NCBI RefSeq assembly: GCF_026343185.1
Contig: NZ_JAPEMA010000004.1
Coordinates: 372,001 to 436,000 of the forward strand
Length of the DNA: 64,000 bases
Direction: 5' to 3'
Source: Streptomyces sp. NBC_00091
GTDB taxonomy: Bacteria; Actinomycetota; Actinomycetes; Streptomycetales; Streptomycetaceae
The notes beneath the pieces are model-generated. The model did not search any database, had not been told where the DNA came from, and saw nothing but the letters and a program-made list of their open reading frames with translations. Below, in pieces: positions 53,094 through 64,000 of the stretch (its first letter is position 1; each line of letters begins with the position of its first letter). Position numbers and translations under genes: made by a program.

Positions 53094-54188
53094 CTACTTG
53101 AGCTGGTCCGCGGTGTACTGGCCGCTGTCCACCAGGACCTTCTGGTAGTTCTCCTTGTCGACGCTGACCGGCTGGAGCAGCTGCGCCGGTACGGTCTTGA
53201 CGCCGTTGTCGTACTGGCCGGTGTCGTTGACCTCGGGCTTGCCGCCCGTCAGCAGCGCGTCGCCCATCTGGACTGCGGACTTGGCCAGTTGGCGGGTGTC
53301 CTTGTAGACGGTCTGGGTCTGCTCGCCCGCGATGATCGACTTCACCGAGGCCAGCTCGCCGTCCTGGCCCGTGACGACGGGAATGGGCTGGCCGGCACCG
53401 TAGCCGACGCCCTTGAGCGAGGAGATGATGCCGATCGAGATGCCGTCGTACGGCGAGAGCACGGCGTCGACGCGCGCGGCGGTGTACGACTTGCTCAGCA
53501 GGTTGTCCATCCGGGACTGGGCGAGGCCGCCGTCCCAGCGCAGCGTGGCGATCTGGTTGAAGGAGGTCTGGCCGCTCTGCACGACCAGCTTCTTGTCGTC
53601 GATGTACGGCTTGAGGACGCTCATCGCACCGTTGAAGAAGAACGTGGCGTTGTTGTCGTCCGGTGAGCCGGCGAACAGCTCGATGTTGAAGGGGCCCTTG
53701 CCGTCCTTGAGGCCGAGCTTGTCGACGATGTAACTGCCCTGGAGGACGCCGACCTTGTGGTTGTCGAAGGTCGCGTAGTAGTCGACGTTCCCGGTGCCGC
53801 GGATCAGCCGGTCGTAGGAGATGACGGGGACGTGGGCGTCGGCAGCCTTCTGCAGCACGTTGGTGAGCGAGGAACCGTCGATGGCGGCGATCACCAGCAG
53901 CTTGGCGCCCTTGGTGATCATGTTCTCCACCTGGGAGACCTGGTTCTCCACGACGTTGTCGCCGTACTGGAGATCGGTCTTGTAGCCCTTGGCCTGGAAC
54001 TCCTTGACCATGTTGTTGCCGTCGTTGATCCAGCGCTCCGACGACTTGGTCGGCATCGCGATGCCGACGAGGCCGCCTTTGGCCTCCCCGCCGGCCCCAC
54101 CCTCGCCTGCTCCGTTGGCGCTCTGGCCGCAGGCTGCCAGCGACAGCGTCAGACCCAGGGTGACAAGGCCCGCTGAAAGCTTCCGCAC
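53094..54188 (-). CDS. xylF: Xylose-type sugar-binding lipoprotein (XylF type)
   Basis: A 364-residue protein with GTG start and GGAGGAAC 5 nt upstream. A lipoprotein signal ends at the lipobox LAAC (Cys about residue 20), with a Gly-rich spacer behind. The mature part is a periplasmic-binding-protein type I fold (Peripla_BP_4): [62 protein letters not shown] and [26 protein letters not shown] are all typical of XylF. It captures xylose for XylGH. A LacI-type operator lies 146 nt upstream. Confidence 0.93.
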   Translation of the reverse strand: MRKLSAGLVTLGLTLSLAACGQSANGAGEGGAGGEAKGGLVGIAMPTKSSERWINDGNNMVKEFQAKGYKTDLQYGDNVVENQVSQVENMITKGAKLLVIAAIDGSSLTNVLQKAADAHVPVISYDRLIRGTGNVDYYATFDNHKVGVLQGSYIVDKLGLKDGKGPFNIELFAGSPDDNNATFFFNGAMSVLKPYIDDKKLVVQSGQTSFNQIATLRWDGGLAQSRMDNLLSKSYTAARVDAVLSPYDGISIGIISSLKGVGYGAGQPIPVVTGQDGELASVKSIIAGEQTQTVYKDTRQLAKSAVQMGDALLTGGKPEVNDTGQYDNGVKTVPAQLLQPVSVDKENYQKVLVDSGQYTADQLK

Positions 54189-54333
54189 AGTTCCTCCAGT
54201 GATGTTCCGCGACCGGCACGGTGCGACCCGGTTGGGAGAAGCCGGAAGCGGTCGAGCGGGGCCGGCCGGGAGCCGTCTCCTCGCACTGTGTGAAGTCCGG
54301 GTTCGCGGCGGCTCCGGCCTGGCGATACCTGAG

Positions 54334-54347
54334 TGTTAACGCTCACA
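54334..54347. promoter_or_regulatory. LacI-type operator upstream of xylF
   Basis: TGTTAACGCTCACA, an imperfect inverted repeat around a central CG that fits TGTnnnC/GCTnACA. Its position 146 nt before the xylF start allows repression of the xylFGH operon. Confidence 0.6.
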
Positions 54348-55132
54348 AGTGTGCCGTCAAGGGTCTGTTCGGATCGCCGTTGGGGCAACGAAGTTGCGGG
54401 GGATCGCCGTTCTCCGCGATGCGCCCGCCCATCGAGCACGTCCGGGGCGGGCTGACCCCAAGCGGCGGCTTCTGCGGCTGGGGTGAGGCGTATCCACGAG
54501 TGGACCGGATCTTGGTTCTGGGCACCCGCCAGCCTACCGTCGGCCGTTCGTCTGCTCGAGGACGGGAGTGTGACGGGGTTTCGCGGGGCCCGCCCCGCCC
54601 GGCGCGTCGGTTCCGTGCCGCACGTCGCGGTCGGATCCAGCAGCCGGCCGAGGGTCCCATGGCTGCGGTGGAGAACAGATCCGGGGCCTGAGGCGGCTAC
54701 CAGGCACGGTACTTGCTGCTCGGTCTCGGCCACCGCGGCGTACAGGACCTGGGCGGCCGGGGTTGGTTGCCTGGTCTTACGTTTTTTACTGCAGGTTCGG
54801 ACCGCTCATTCGTAGGACCGCCGGAGCCCAGGGGCTCTGGGTATGGCGCGTGCGTGTTGCGGTTGATACGGCTTAGGCAACTTGGCCGCCCGGAGCCCCG
54901 CGACGACTCGACCGCCCATGGGGATTCGCGACTCGATCGCTTTGCAAGACAACGTCGGCGAGGTCGTCTGCGGGAACAGTGTGACGACGAGCCGGCGGAG
55001 GGAATCGTGCGCGGGCAGAGTCGCTTGACTTCAGGTGGGCAGTGCCGTGCCGCTACGGGTTGAGGCCGACTTGCTGGGCCTCAACTCCAGCAAATCCCCG
55101 TGCGGTTGACTGTCCTGATTCTGCTTCAGTGA

Positions 55133-56809
<1,677 letters not shown>

Positions 56810-56913
56810 CCCGCCTGAACCGCGGTGATCGCGATGGGGTGCGGTCCGTCGACGCGTAGACGAGCGGTTTACGGCGTGGGCAACTCCACCTGCTGACCGA
56901 TACTCACCGCACC

Positions 56914-56948
56914 GAGGAACCCCAGCCGCGCATCGGCTGGGGTTCCTC
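56914..56948. terminator. Hairpin terminator after the GH62 gene
   Basis: Perfect 15-bp stem GAGGAACCCCAGCCG / CGGCTGGGGTTCCTC with a 5-nt loop, about 105 nt past the GH62 stop codon. Confidence 0.75.
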
Positions 56949-56976
56949 ATCCTGTACCGGCGGCCAAGGCGTAGCG

Positions 56977-57008
56977 GAGCCGGGCCGTGGAACGCCACGG
57001 CCCGGCTC
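56977..57008 (-). terminator. Hairpin terminator after xylA
   Basis: Perfect 14-bp stem GAGCCGGGCCGTGG / CCACGGCCCGGCTC with loop AACG, beginning 14 nt beyond the xylA stop on the minus strand. Confidence 0.8.
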
Positions 57009-57022
57009 TTGGGTGCACCGGC

Positions 57023-58195
57023 TCAGCGGGCGCCGAGGAGGTGTTCGAGGGCGAGCTGGTCCAGCTGCTCGAAGGCCATGCCGCGGCGGGCGGCGGAGTC
57101 GACGTCGAATTCGTCGAAGGCGGACCGGTCGGCCAGTAGCCCGGCCAGGCCGTCCGCGGCGGTGGGGAGGGCCAGTTCGGGCAGCCGGGAGGCGGCGAGC
57201 GCGGCCCGGACCTCCGGATCGGACCGGAAGGCGCGGGCGCGCTCCGCCAGGAGCAGGTAGTTGCGCATGCAGCCGGCCGCCGAAGCCCAGACGCCGGCGG
57301 AGTCCTCGGTGCGCGGCGGCTTGAAGTCGAAGTGACGGGGGCCGTCGTAGCCGGCCGACTCCAGCAGGTCGACCAGCCAGAAGGCCTGGCGCAGGTCGCC
57401 CGCGCCGAAGCGCAGGTCCTGGTCGTACTTGATGCCGGTCTGACCGTTGAGGTCGATGTGGAACAGCTTGTCGTGCCACAGGGCCTGGGCGATGCCGTGC
57501 GGGAAGTTCAGCCCGGCCATCTGCTCGTGGCCGACCTCCGGGTTGAGGCCGACCCGCTCGGGCCGCTCCAGCTCGTTGATGAACGCCAGGGCGTGGCCGA
57601 TGGTGGGCAGCAGGATGTCGCCGCGCGGCTCGTTGGGCTTGGGTTCGATCGCGAAGCGCAGGTCGTATCCCTGGTTCTCGACGTACTCGCCCAGCAGGTC
57701 GAAGGCCTCCTTCAGCCGGTCGAGGGCGGAGCGCACGTCCTTGGCCGCGCCCGACTCCGAGCCTTCGCGGCCGCCCCAGGCGACGTAGACCGAGGCGCCG
57801 AGTTCCACGGCCAGGTCGATGTTGCGGATCGTCTTGCGCAGCGCGTACCGGCGGACGTCACGGTCGTTGGCGGTGAAGGCGCCGTCCTTGAACACCGGGT
57901 GGGTGAAGAGGTTGGTGGTGGCCATCGGCACCTTCAGCCCGGCCGTGTCGAGTGCGGTGCGAAAACGCTTGACCGCCTGCTCGCGGGCGGCGTCGCCGAC
58001 GCCGAAGGGGATCAGGTCGTCGTCGTGGAAGGTGACGCCGTAGGCGCCGAGCTCGGCCAGCCGCTCCACGGTCTCGACCGGGTCGAGGGCGGGTCGGGTG
58101 GCGTCGCCGAAGGGGTCCCGGCCCTGCCAGCCGACGGTCCACAGACCGAAGGTGAACCTGTGCGCGGGAGTGGGGACGAGCGGGTCGCTGGTCAT
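57023..58195 (-). CDS. xylA: Xylose isomerase
   Basis: A 390-residue class I xylose isomerase, the length of Streptomyces enzymes (about 388). The start is ATG 58195, giving [23 protein letters not shown]. Visible active-site motifs: His in [12 protein letters not shown] (ring-opening His), metal ligands Glu and Asp in [29 protein letters not shown] and HIDLNGQ. It converts D-xylose to D-xylulose with divalent metal. It is divergent from xylB across 93 nt with a XylR-type inverted repeat. Confidence 0.97.
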   Translation of the reverse strand: MTSDPLVPTPAHRFTFGLWTVGWQGRDPFGDATRPALDPVETVERLAELGAYGVTFHDDDLIPFGVGDAAREQAVKRFRTALDTAGLKVPMATTNLFTHPVFKDGAFTANDRDVRRYALRKTIRNIDLAVELGASVYVAWGGREGSESGAAKDVRSALDRLKEAFDLLGEYVENQGYDLRFAIEPKPNEPRGDILLPTIGHALAFINELERPERVGLNPEVGHEQMAGLNFPHGIAQALWHDKLFHIDLNGQTGIKYDQDLRFGAGDLRQAFWLVDLLESAGYDGPRHFDFKPPRTEDSAGVWASAAGCMRNYLLLAERARAFRSDPEVRAALAASRLPELALPTAADGLAGLLADRSAFDEFDVDSAARRGMAFEQLDQLALEHLLGAR

Positions 58196-58223
58196 GAGGA
58201 GCTCCGGTTCAGGGCCGAGGGCT

Positions 58224-58246
58224 ATTTGTAATGGCGAAAAACAAAT
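58224..58246. promoter_or_regulatory. XylR-type inverted repeat between xylA and xylB
   Basis: ATTTGT-N11-ACAAAT sits in the 93-nt divergent region and abuts a TAGTAT box (58247-58252) that could be the xylB -10. The arms resemble TTTGT/ACAAA halves of known ROK-family xylose operators. Confidence 0.6.
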
Positions 58247-58288
58247 TAGTATGCCGAGACGCCAGAAGGAACCCCACCGGAGGAACGC

Positions 58289-59719
58289 ATGTCTGCTCAG
58301 CGTGTCGTGATCGGTGTCGACAGCTCGACCCAGTCCACGAAAGCCCTCGCCGTCGACATCGACACAGGCGCCGTCGTGGGCGAGGGCCGAGCCGCGCACG
58401 CCGTCAGCGCGGGCGCCGGACGCGAGAGCGACCCCGAACAGTGGTGGCGGGCGCTCGGCGAGGCCATGGCGGGCACCGGCTGGGCGGATCGCGCCGCCGC
58501 CTGCTCGATCGCGGGCCAGCAGCACGGCCTGGTCACCCTCGACGCGGCCGGACGGCCGGTGCGCCCGGCACTGCTCTGGAACGACGTCCGCTCCGCCCCG
58601 CAGGCCGCCGAACTCGTAGCCGCGTTCGGTGCGGCAGAGCTCGCCCGCCGCACCGGAAGCGTCCCCACGGCCGCCTTCTCGGCCGCCAAGTGGGCCTGGC
58701 TGCACACGAACGAGCGTGCCGCCGCCGACCGCGTCGCGGCCGTCCGGCTTCCCCACGACTTTCTGACGGAGCGGCTGACCGGTGAGGCGGTGACGGACCG
58801 CGGAGACGCGTCGGGAACCGGCTGGTGGGGCCCGCACGGCTACGACCAGGACGTCCTCGGCCGGATCGGCCTCGACCCCGGGCTGCTGCCACAGGTCCTG
58901 GCGCCGGGAGCCCGGGCGGGCGTCGTCCGGGCCGGGATGCCGCTGCGCGAGGGCGCACTGGTGGCGACCGGGACCGGTGACAACATGGCCGCCGCCCTCG
59001 GCCTGGGCCTGACCCCCGGACGTCCGGTGCTGAGCCTCGGTACCTCCGGCACGGTCTACGCCGTCGGCCGGACCCGGCCCGCCGACCCGGGCGGAACCGT
59101 CGCCGGCTTCGCCGATGCCCTCGGCGGCTGGCTGCCGCTCGCCTGCACGCTCAACTGCACCCTCGCCGTCGACCGCTTCGCCGCCCTCGTCGGCCGTGAC
59201 CGCGAGGACGTCGAGGCAGGCGGCACGGTGGTGGTGCTTCCCTATCTGGACGGCGAGCGCACTCCGGACCTCCCGGGTGCTTCCGGCCTGGTCCACGGCC
59301 TGCGCCACGACACCACGCCGGGCCGGCTGCTCCAGGCCGCCTACGACGGCGCCGCCCACGCCCTGCTCGCGGCCCTGGACGACGTACTGCGCGCCGGAGG
59401 GGAGAACCCCGCCCCCGACGAACCACTGCTGCTGATCGGCGGCGGAGCCCGCGGCAGGGCCTGGCAGAGGACCGTCCTGCGACTGTCCGGGCGAGCGGTC
59501 CAGGTGCCCGAAGCCCGGGAACTGGTCGCGCTCGGGGCCGCCGCCCAGGCCGCCGCACTGCTCACTGGTGAGCCTGCCGACGCCGTCGCCCGGCGCTGGC
59601 GGACCGCCGAGGGCCGGGTACTGGAGCCCGTACCCCGTGACGACGACACGCTCGAACGGATCACCAGTACGCTGCGGCGGGCGCGGGCCCTGCAGGAGGT
59701 CCCGCCGGGAGAACGATAG
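58289..59719 (+). CDS. xylB: Xylulokinase
   Basis: A 476-residue FGGY-family kinase starting at ATG 58289 with GGAGG upstream. [15 protein letters not shown] is the N-terminal ATP/Mg motif, QQHGLV and WNDVRS are substrate-side motifs typical of xylulokinase, and [10 protein letters not shown] and [13 protein letters not shown] mark the C-terminal nucleotide domain. It phosphorylates D-xylulose to xylulose 5-phosphate for the pentose phosphate route. The ROK regulator follows 13 nt later. Confidence 0.96.
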   Translation: MSAQRVVIGVDSSTQSTKALAVDIDTGAVVGEGRAAHAVSAGAGRESDPEQWWRALGEAMAGTGWADRAAACSIAGQQHGLVTLDAAGRPVRPALLWNDVRSAPQAAELVAAFGAAELARRTGSVPTAAFSAAKWAWLHTNERAAADRVAAVRLPHDFLTERLTGEAVTDRGDASGTGWWGPHGYDQDVLGRIGLDPGLLPQVLAPGARAGVVRAGMPLREGALVATGTGDNMAAALGLGLTPGRPVLSLGTSGTVYAVGRTRPADPGGTVAGFADALGGWLPLACTLNCTLAVDRFAALVGRDREDVEAGGTVVVLPYLDGERTPDLPGASGLVHGLRHDTTPGRLLQAAYDGAAHALLAALDDVLRAGGENPAPDEPLLLIGGGARGRAWQRTVLRLSGRAVQVPEARELVALGAAAQAAALLTGEPADAVARRWRTAEGRVLEPVPRDDDTLERITSTLRRARALQEVPPGER

Positions 59720-59732
59720 GAGGGTCGGGTCG

Positions 59733-60944
59733 ATGACGGGGACCGGCAGGGCGAGCGGGGGCATGGAACTCGCGCCCGCCTCGCAGCAGGGGATGCGCCG
59801 GCGGAACCTCGCGGTGGTGATCGGCGTGGTCGCCGCGCACGGACGGCTCTCCCGGGCGGACGTGGCCGGGCACACGGGCCTGACCAGGCCGGCCGTCTCC
59901 TCCATGGTCGACGAGCTCATCGGCCGGGGAGCGCTGACCGAGACGGAGACCGCGCCCAGCGGACGGGTCGGCCGTCCCGGACGGGCGCTGGCCCTGAACG
60001 ACCGGGGTCCCGCTGGCCTCGGCCTGGAGATCGGCGTCACCCATCTCGCCGCGTGCGTCGTGGACCTGCGCGGTGAACCCCGGGTCTGGCGTCGCGTGGA
60101 GCGGGCCAACGCGGGCCGGCCGGCCGGAGAGGTGCTGGCGGAGGCCGCCGCGCTGGGCGCCGAGGCGGAGTCCGAGGCCGCGGCCCTCGGCCTGCGCGTC
60201 GAGGGCCGCGTCCTGGCCGTGCCGGGGGTGGTGCCGAACACGCCGAGCGGGCTGGTCGCGAACGCGCCGAACCTCGGCTGGCAGGCAGTGCGCCCCGCCG
60301 ACCACTGGCCCGACCCCGACACCGCGCCCGAGCCGGAGAACGAAGCCAACCTCGGGGCGCTGGCCGAGCAGTGGCACCGGGGCAACCCCGCCGAGACCTT
60401 CGTACACGTCTCAGCCGAGGCCGGAATCGGTGCCGCACTGGTCATCGGCGGACAGCTGTTCCGGGGCGCCCGCGGCTTCGCGGGTGAACTCGGCCACCTG
60501 CCCGTCCACCCGGAGGGCACCCCTTGCGCCTGCGGGGCACGCGGCTGCCTGGAGCAGTACGCGGGCGAAGCGGCCGTGCTGCGCGAGGCCGGGCTGGGAC
60601 ACGTCGGCGACCCGGTGGCCCTGCTCGCCGAGCGGGCAGCCGCCGGGGACGCGGCGACCCTGCGCGCCCTGGACCGCGCAGGGCGGGCCCTGGGCCTCGC
60701 CCTGACCTCGGCGGTGAACCTGATCGACCCGGACGGCCTCGTTCTGGGCGGCGCCTACACCGAACTCGCCGAGTGGCTCCTCCCGTCGGTACGCGCCGAA
60801 CTGGCGGCGAGGGTCACCGTCCGGCCCTGGAACCCGGAGGCGGTACGCCCCTCCGCCCTGGGGCGCCGCGGACCGGTCCTGGGTGCGGCATGGTCGACGG
60901 TCCAACAGATCATCGCCGACCCCACCCGCCTGCCCATCCGCTGA
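59733..60944 (+). CDS. xylR: ROK-family xylose repressor
   Basis: A 403-residue protein from ATG 59733, with AGGAGG 9 nt upstream. N-terminal winged helix: [32 protein letters not shown]. The C-terminal sugar-kinase-like ROK domain carries [18 protein letters not shown], the ExGH motif [12 protein letters not shown] and the zinc motif [15 protein letters not shown] repressors of this form release their operator on binding xylose. The site at 58224-58246 is the obvious target; co-transcription with xylB would give feedback. Confidence 0.92.
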   Translation: MTGTGRASGGMELAPASQQGMRRRNLAVVIGVVAAHGRLSRADVAGHTGLTRPAVSSMVDELIGRGALTETETAPSGRVGRPGRALALNDRGPAGLGLEIGVTHLAACVVDLRGEPRVWRRVERANAGRPAGEVLAEAAALGAEAESEAAALGLRVEGRVLAVPGVVPNTPSGLVANAPNLGWQAVRPADHWPDPDTAPEPENEANLGALAEQWHRGNPAETFVHVSAEAGIGAALVIGGQLFRGARGFAGELGHLPVHPEGTPCACGARGCLEQYAGEAAVLREAGLGHVGDPVALLAERAAAGDAATLRALDRAGRALGLALTSAVNLIDPDGLVLGGAYTELAEWLLPSVRAELAARVTVRPWNPEAVRPSALGRRGPVLGAAWSTVQQIIADPTRLPIR

Positions 60945-60966
60945 CTGGTGCTGTGACCGGAGAAGC

Positions 60967-61206
60967 TCACCGTGCCAGGGCGCCCGGCACGGCCTGGCGC
61001 CCGGTGTGATCGAACACGTACAGCTGCCCCAGATCGACCAGCAGCGGAATCCGGGCGCCCACCGGCACCCGGACATGGGGTCCCGTGCGCACCACGAGGT
61101 CGCTGCGCACCGCCCCCTGTCGTGCCTGAGCGGTGTTCGCGTCAGTGCCCTGAGCTGATGCCGGCGGCGCCTCCAGGACCGCGACCGAACCGGACAGCCG
61201 TTCCAT
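60967..61206 (-). pseudogene. TOBE-domain fragment of a MsiK/UgpC-like sugar ATPase
   Basis: A 79-codon frame whose translation (MERLSGSVAVLEAPP ... VRTGPHVRVPVGARIPLLVDLGQLYVFDHTGRQAV) matches the C-terminal OB/TOBE end of MsiK-type ABC ATPases, where VDLGQLYVFD corresponds to the conserved strand near the C-terminus. The ATPase core is absent; araA begins directly upstream. It is probably a relic left by deletion. The surrounding 60945-61281 contains nothing else I can identify. Confidence 0.5.
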
Positions 61207-61281
61207 GGCCCGGTCCCTGAGTCGGCAGAGGCCGCTCTGGTTCTGTCTGTGGCTGCGCCTGGGACCCGGGCTTCGAGCGGT

Positions 61282-62793
61282 TCACAGGCCCAGTGCCAGC
61301 CGGTAGTAGGCCTGGTTCCAGCGGAGGTCGCGCCGGAACTGCCTCGGGGTGGTGGTCTCGTCGATGAGGGCGAGTTCGAGGCGGAGCATTTCCGCCAGGT
61401 CGTCGAGGTGGTCGGAGGTCAGGGCGGTGCTGAGGACGGTGTGGTGCGGTCCTCCGGCCGTCAGCCAGGATTCGGTGGAGGTCCGCAGGTCGGGGCGGGG
61501 CCGCCAGACCGCGCGGGCAACGGGCAGGGCGGGCAGCGGGTGAGGGGGCGCCACCACGTCGATGTCATTGGCGATCAGGCGGAAGCGGTCGCCGAGGTCG
61601 GCGAGCCCGACCACCACGGCCGGGCCGGGGGCCGCGTCGAACACCAGGCGCACCGGGTCCTCCCGCCCGCCGATGCCGAGGGGGTGGATCTCGCAGCTGG
61701 GCCTGGCGGCGGCGATGGTGGGGCAGACTTCCAGCATGTGCGCACCGAGGATGAGCTCGTTGCCGGGTGTCAGGTCGTAGGTGTAGTCCTCCATGAAGGA
61801 GGTGCCGCCGGGGAGGCCGGCGGCAGCCACTTTGAGGGCGCGCAGCAGGACGGCGGTCTTCCAGTCGCCCTCTCCTCCGAAGCCGTACCCCTGGGCCATG
61901 AGCCGCTGGACGGCGAGGCCGGGCAGCTGGCGCAGTCCGCCCAGGTCCTCGAAGTTGGTGGTGAAGGCTCCGAAGCCGCCCGTTTCGAGGAAGGTGCGCA
62001 GGCCGGCTTCGATGCGGGCCGCGTAACGCAGCGCGTCGTGCCGTTCGCCGGCCGGTCGCAGTTCCGGCGCCAGGTCGTACAGGTCGGCGTACTCCTCGAC
62101 GAGGGAAGCCACCTCGGTCTCGTCCGCGTCGTCGACGACCTCCACCAGGTCGTTGACGCCGTAGGTGTTGACGGAGACGCCGAAGCGCAGCTGGGCCTCG
62201 ACCTTGTCGCCCTCGGTGACGGCCACGTCGCGCATGTTGTCGCCGAAGCGGGCGACCTTGAGGGTGGCCAGTTCGGATCGTGCGGCGGCCGCCCGCGCCC
62301 AGACCGCGACGCGTGCGCTCGTCACCGGATCGGTGACGTGGCCGGCCACGGTCTTGCGGGGTACGCCGAGACGGGTCTGGATGTGCCCGAACTCGCGGTC
62401 TCCGTGGGCGGCTTGGTTGAGGTTCATGAAGTCCATGTCGATGGTGTCCCAGGGCAGGGCCACGTTCGACTGGGTGTGGAGGTGCAGCAACGGCTTGCGC
62501 AGCGCGTCCAGTCCGGCGATCCACATCTTGGCCGGCGAGAAGGTGTGCATCCAGGCGATGAGCCCGATGCACCGGTCGTCGGCGTTCGCGTCGAGGCACA
62601 CCCGGCGGATGGCGTCGGCGTCGGTCAGTACCGGCTTCCACACCACACGCGCGGGAATGCCGGAGGCGTCGGCCAGCGCGCCGGCTATCTGCCGCGACTG
62701 TTCGGCGACCTGCTTCAGCGTCTCCTCCCCGTACAGGCCTTGGCTGCCGGTGAGGAACCAGATCTCCTGGGCGGGGAATGTTCGGCTGGGCAC
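61282..62793 (-). CDS. araA: L-arabinose isomerase
   Basis: A 503-residue protein; GTG 62793 is preferred, with AGGAG 6 nt upstream, over an in-frame start further up. It begins [24 protein letters not shown], and has [45 protein letters not shown] and the metal/active-site region [34 protein letters not shown], all standard for AraA. It converts L-arabinose, released by the GH62 enzyme, to L-ribulose. It is 84 nt downstream of araB on the same strand. Confidence 0.97.
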   Translation of the reverse strand: MPSRTFPAQEIWFLTGSQGLYGEETLKQVAEQSRQIAGALADASGIPARVVWKPVLTDADAIRRVCLDANADDRCIGLIAWMHTFSPAKMWIAGLDALRKPLLHLHTQSNVALPWDTIDMDFMNLNQAAHGDREFGHIQTRLGVPRKTVAGHVTDPVTSARVAVWARAAAARSELATLKVARFGDNMRDVAVTEGDKVEAQLRFGVSVNTYGVNDLVEVVDDADETEVASLVEEYADLYDLAPELRPAGERHDALRYAARIEAGLRTFLETGGFGAFTTNFEDLGGLRQLPGLAVQRLMAQGYGFGGEGDWKTAVLLRALKVAAAGLPGGTSFMEDYTYDLTPGNELILGAHMLEVCPTIAAARPSCEIHPLGIGGREDPVRLVFDAAPGPAVVVGLADLGDRFRLIANDIDVVAPPHPLPALPVARAVWRPRPDLRTSTESWLTAGGPHHTVLSTALTSDHLDDLAEMLRLELALIDETTTPRQFRRDLRWNQAYYRLALGL

Positions 62794-62877
62794 ATGGACT
62801 CCTGAAGGTGACGTCCCGCAGCGCTGGTGAGGGCGGCGCGCGGGTGGGGATTCGGGAACGGACAACGGGGGCGGGGG

Positions 62878-64000
62878 TCAGTCCGCGGTGTGGGTCGTGT
62901 CGCGGATGTGCCTCAGGCGGTGCAGCAGGCCACCAGTGGCGAAGTGGTCGTGCAGGAGCCGGTATTCGGCGAAGAGGGCGTCGTAAGCGTCGGCCCGCGG
63001 GGCGTCGGGCATGTAGACGGCCGGCAGCCGGCGACCCATGGCGGCGGTGGCCGTCCGTACGTCGCTGTGCGCGCCGGCGGCTACGGCGGCGTGGATGGCC
63101 GACCCGAGGGCGGGGCCCTGGTCGGACGCCGCGAGGGAGACGGGGCGGCGCAGCACGTCGGAGTAGATCTGCATCAGCAGTTCGTTCTTGGCCAGTCCGC
63201 CGGCGACGATGAACTCGTGGACCGGTACGCCGCCTGCTTCCAGGGCCTCCACGATGACGCGGGTGCCGAACGCGGTGGCTTCGAGCAGCGCGCGGTAGAC
63301 GTCCTCGGGGCGGGTCGCGAGGGTCAGACCCACGATGACTCCGGAGAGGTGGTGGTCGACGAGGACCGAACGGTTGCCGTTCAGCCAGTCGAGGGCGACC
63401 AGTCCGTGTCCGCCGACCGGCTGGCCGGCGGCCTTCCGGGTCAGCAGGGTGTGCAGGTCCTCGCCGCGCTCGGCTGCCTCGGCGAGATAGTCCGACGGGA
63501 CGCCTTGGTCCAGCACCCAGGCGAAGATGTCGCCGACCGCGCTCTGGCCGGCCTCGTAGCCGTAGGTTCCCTCGACGATCCCGCCGGCCACGACACCACA
63601 GATGCCGGGGACGTCGGCGAGGACGGGGGCGTTCACGACGTGGCAGGTGGAGGTCCCCATGATGGCGAGCAGCTGTCCGTCCTCGACGGCCTGGGCCGCC
63701 GCTGCGGTGACATGGGCGTCGACGTTGCCCGCGGCCACGGCGATGCCGGGGCGCAGCCCTGTCCACGCTGCCGCCTCCGTACTGAGCGAGCCCACTCGTG
63801 AGCCCAGAGCGGAGAGGGGGAATTCGAGGCGGGTGCGTGCGAAGTCGGCGAACCGGGGGTTCAGCGCGGCCAGGTACTCCTCGCTCGGGTAGGCGCCGTC
63901 CTGGTGGATGCCCTTGTATCCGGCGGTGCAGGCGTTGCGGGACTCGGTTCCGGTGAGCTGCCACACGATCCAGTCGGCGGCTTCGATCCACCGCGCGCAG
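62878..64000 (-). CDS. araB: Ribulokinase, C-terminal part (runs off the window)
   Basis: At least 374 residues of an FGGY kinase; the frame remains open to base 64000, where the start lies beyond the window. The visible part has EAADWIVWQLTG, a motif of AraB, then NACTAGYKG, VAAGNVDAHV, IMGTSTCHVV, LDWLNGNRSVLVDHHLSG and the C-terminal VAGGLAKNELLMQIYSDVL. It phosphorylates L-ribulose to L-ribulose 5-phosphate. It forms a unit with araA. Confidence 0.96.
   Translation of the reverse strand, partial: CARWIEAADWIVWQLTGTESRNACTAGYKGIHQDGAYPSEEYLAALNPRFADFARTRLEFPLSALGSRVGSLSTEAAAWTGLRPGIAVAAGNVDAHVTAAAAQAVEDGQLLAIMGTSTCHVVNAPVLADVPGICGVVAGGIVEGTYGYEAGQSAVGDIFAWVLDQGVPSDYLAEAAERGEDLHTLLTRKAAGQPVGGHGLVALDWLNGNRSVLVDHHLSGVIVGLTLATRPEDVYRALLEATAFGTRVIVEALEAGGVPVHEFIVAGGLAKNELLMQIYSDVLRRPVSLAASDQGPALGSAIHAAVAAGAHSDVRTATAAMGRRLPAVYMPDAPRADAYDALFAEYRLLHDHFATGGLLHRLRHIRDTTHTAD

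Noticed and set aside
54149..54733. 194-codon minus-strand frame upstream of xylF
   Set aside because: It overlaps the xylF start region and operator and has no recognisable motif or start signal.
57023..60520. Continuous minus-strand frame of 1165 codons that would fuse a long upstream part to xylose isomerase
   Set aside because: The upstream two thirds lie antisense to xylB and xylR, have shadow-like Arg/Pro/Ala composition, and xylA has its own normal start at 58195.

Overview
The window is GC-rich, close-packed DNA of a Streptomyces-type actinomycete. The evidence is the very high GC at third codon positions, GTG/TTG starts, a ~390-residue xylose isomerase, a cysteine-free L32 paired with a CobW GTPase, ROK/ECF/MerR/TetR regulators and an SCO5918-type gene beside a DEAD-box helicase. 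No rRNA, tRNA, CRISPR array, insertion sequence or attachment site was seen.

Region 1 (1-21.8 kb) holds a partial membrane protein and then two divergent operons that look like a specialised-metabolite locus. The leftward operon (10.23 to 2.17 kb) encodes an alpha/beta-hydrolase-cytochrome P450 fusion, a catalase-like/alpha-dioxygenase-like haem protein fusion, a nitroreductase-like protein and a ThDP-dependent lyase/decarboxylase. The rightward operon (10.37 to 21.74 kb) encodes an iterative type I PKS of the 6-methylsalicylate-synthase architecture, a LuxE-like acyl ligase, a LuxC-like acyl reductase, a KAS III-like protein with Ser in place of Cys, an aldo/keto reductase and a zinc alcohol dehydrogenase. 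Together they suggest assembly of an aromatic acyl chain, reductive release to aldehyde/alcohol, and oxidative tailoring.

Region 2 (21.8-37 kb) is mixed: a PP2C phosphatase, an alpha/beta hydrolase divergent from a TPR regulator-like protein, a nitronate monooxygenase and FabV. A tightly coupled PLP/sulfur operon follows (LysA/Y4yA-like decarboxylase, CysK-rhodanese fusion, SufS-like enzyme, methyltransferase). Then come a GNAT, a zinc-starvation pair (Cys-less L32 plus CobW GTPase) behind a Zur-like palindrome, a four-helix membrane protein and a second alcohol dehydrogenase.

Region 3 (37-44.6 kb) is a cold-shock/RNA island (MerR-like regulator, SCO5918-type protein, DEAD-box helicase, CspA), followed by a decaying segment. 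This contains a LodA-like quinoprotein remnant and an FAD monooxygenase broken by an 11-bp tandem duplication and 3' truncation. A TetR gene with a 34-bp palindromic operator remains intact next to it.

Region 4 (44.6-64 kb) is a plant cell-wall locus: lectin-tagged GH74 xyloglucanase, ECF sigma factor with a membrane anti-sigma-like partner, expansin, XylFGH-type sugar ABC transporter, lectin-tagged GH62 arabinofuranosidase, xylA/xylB/xylR and araA/araB (araB runs off the end). Related LacI-type operators (TGTnnnC/GCTnACA) precede the sigma factor, xylF and the GH62 gene, which suggests a shared regulon.
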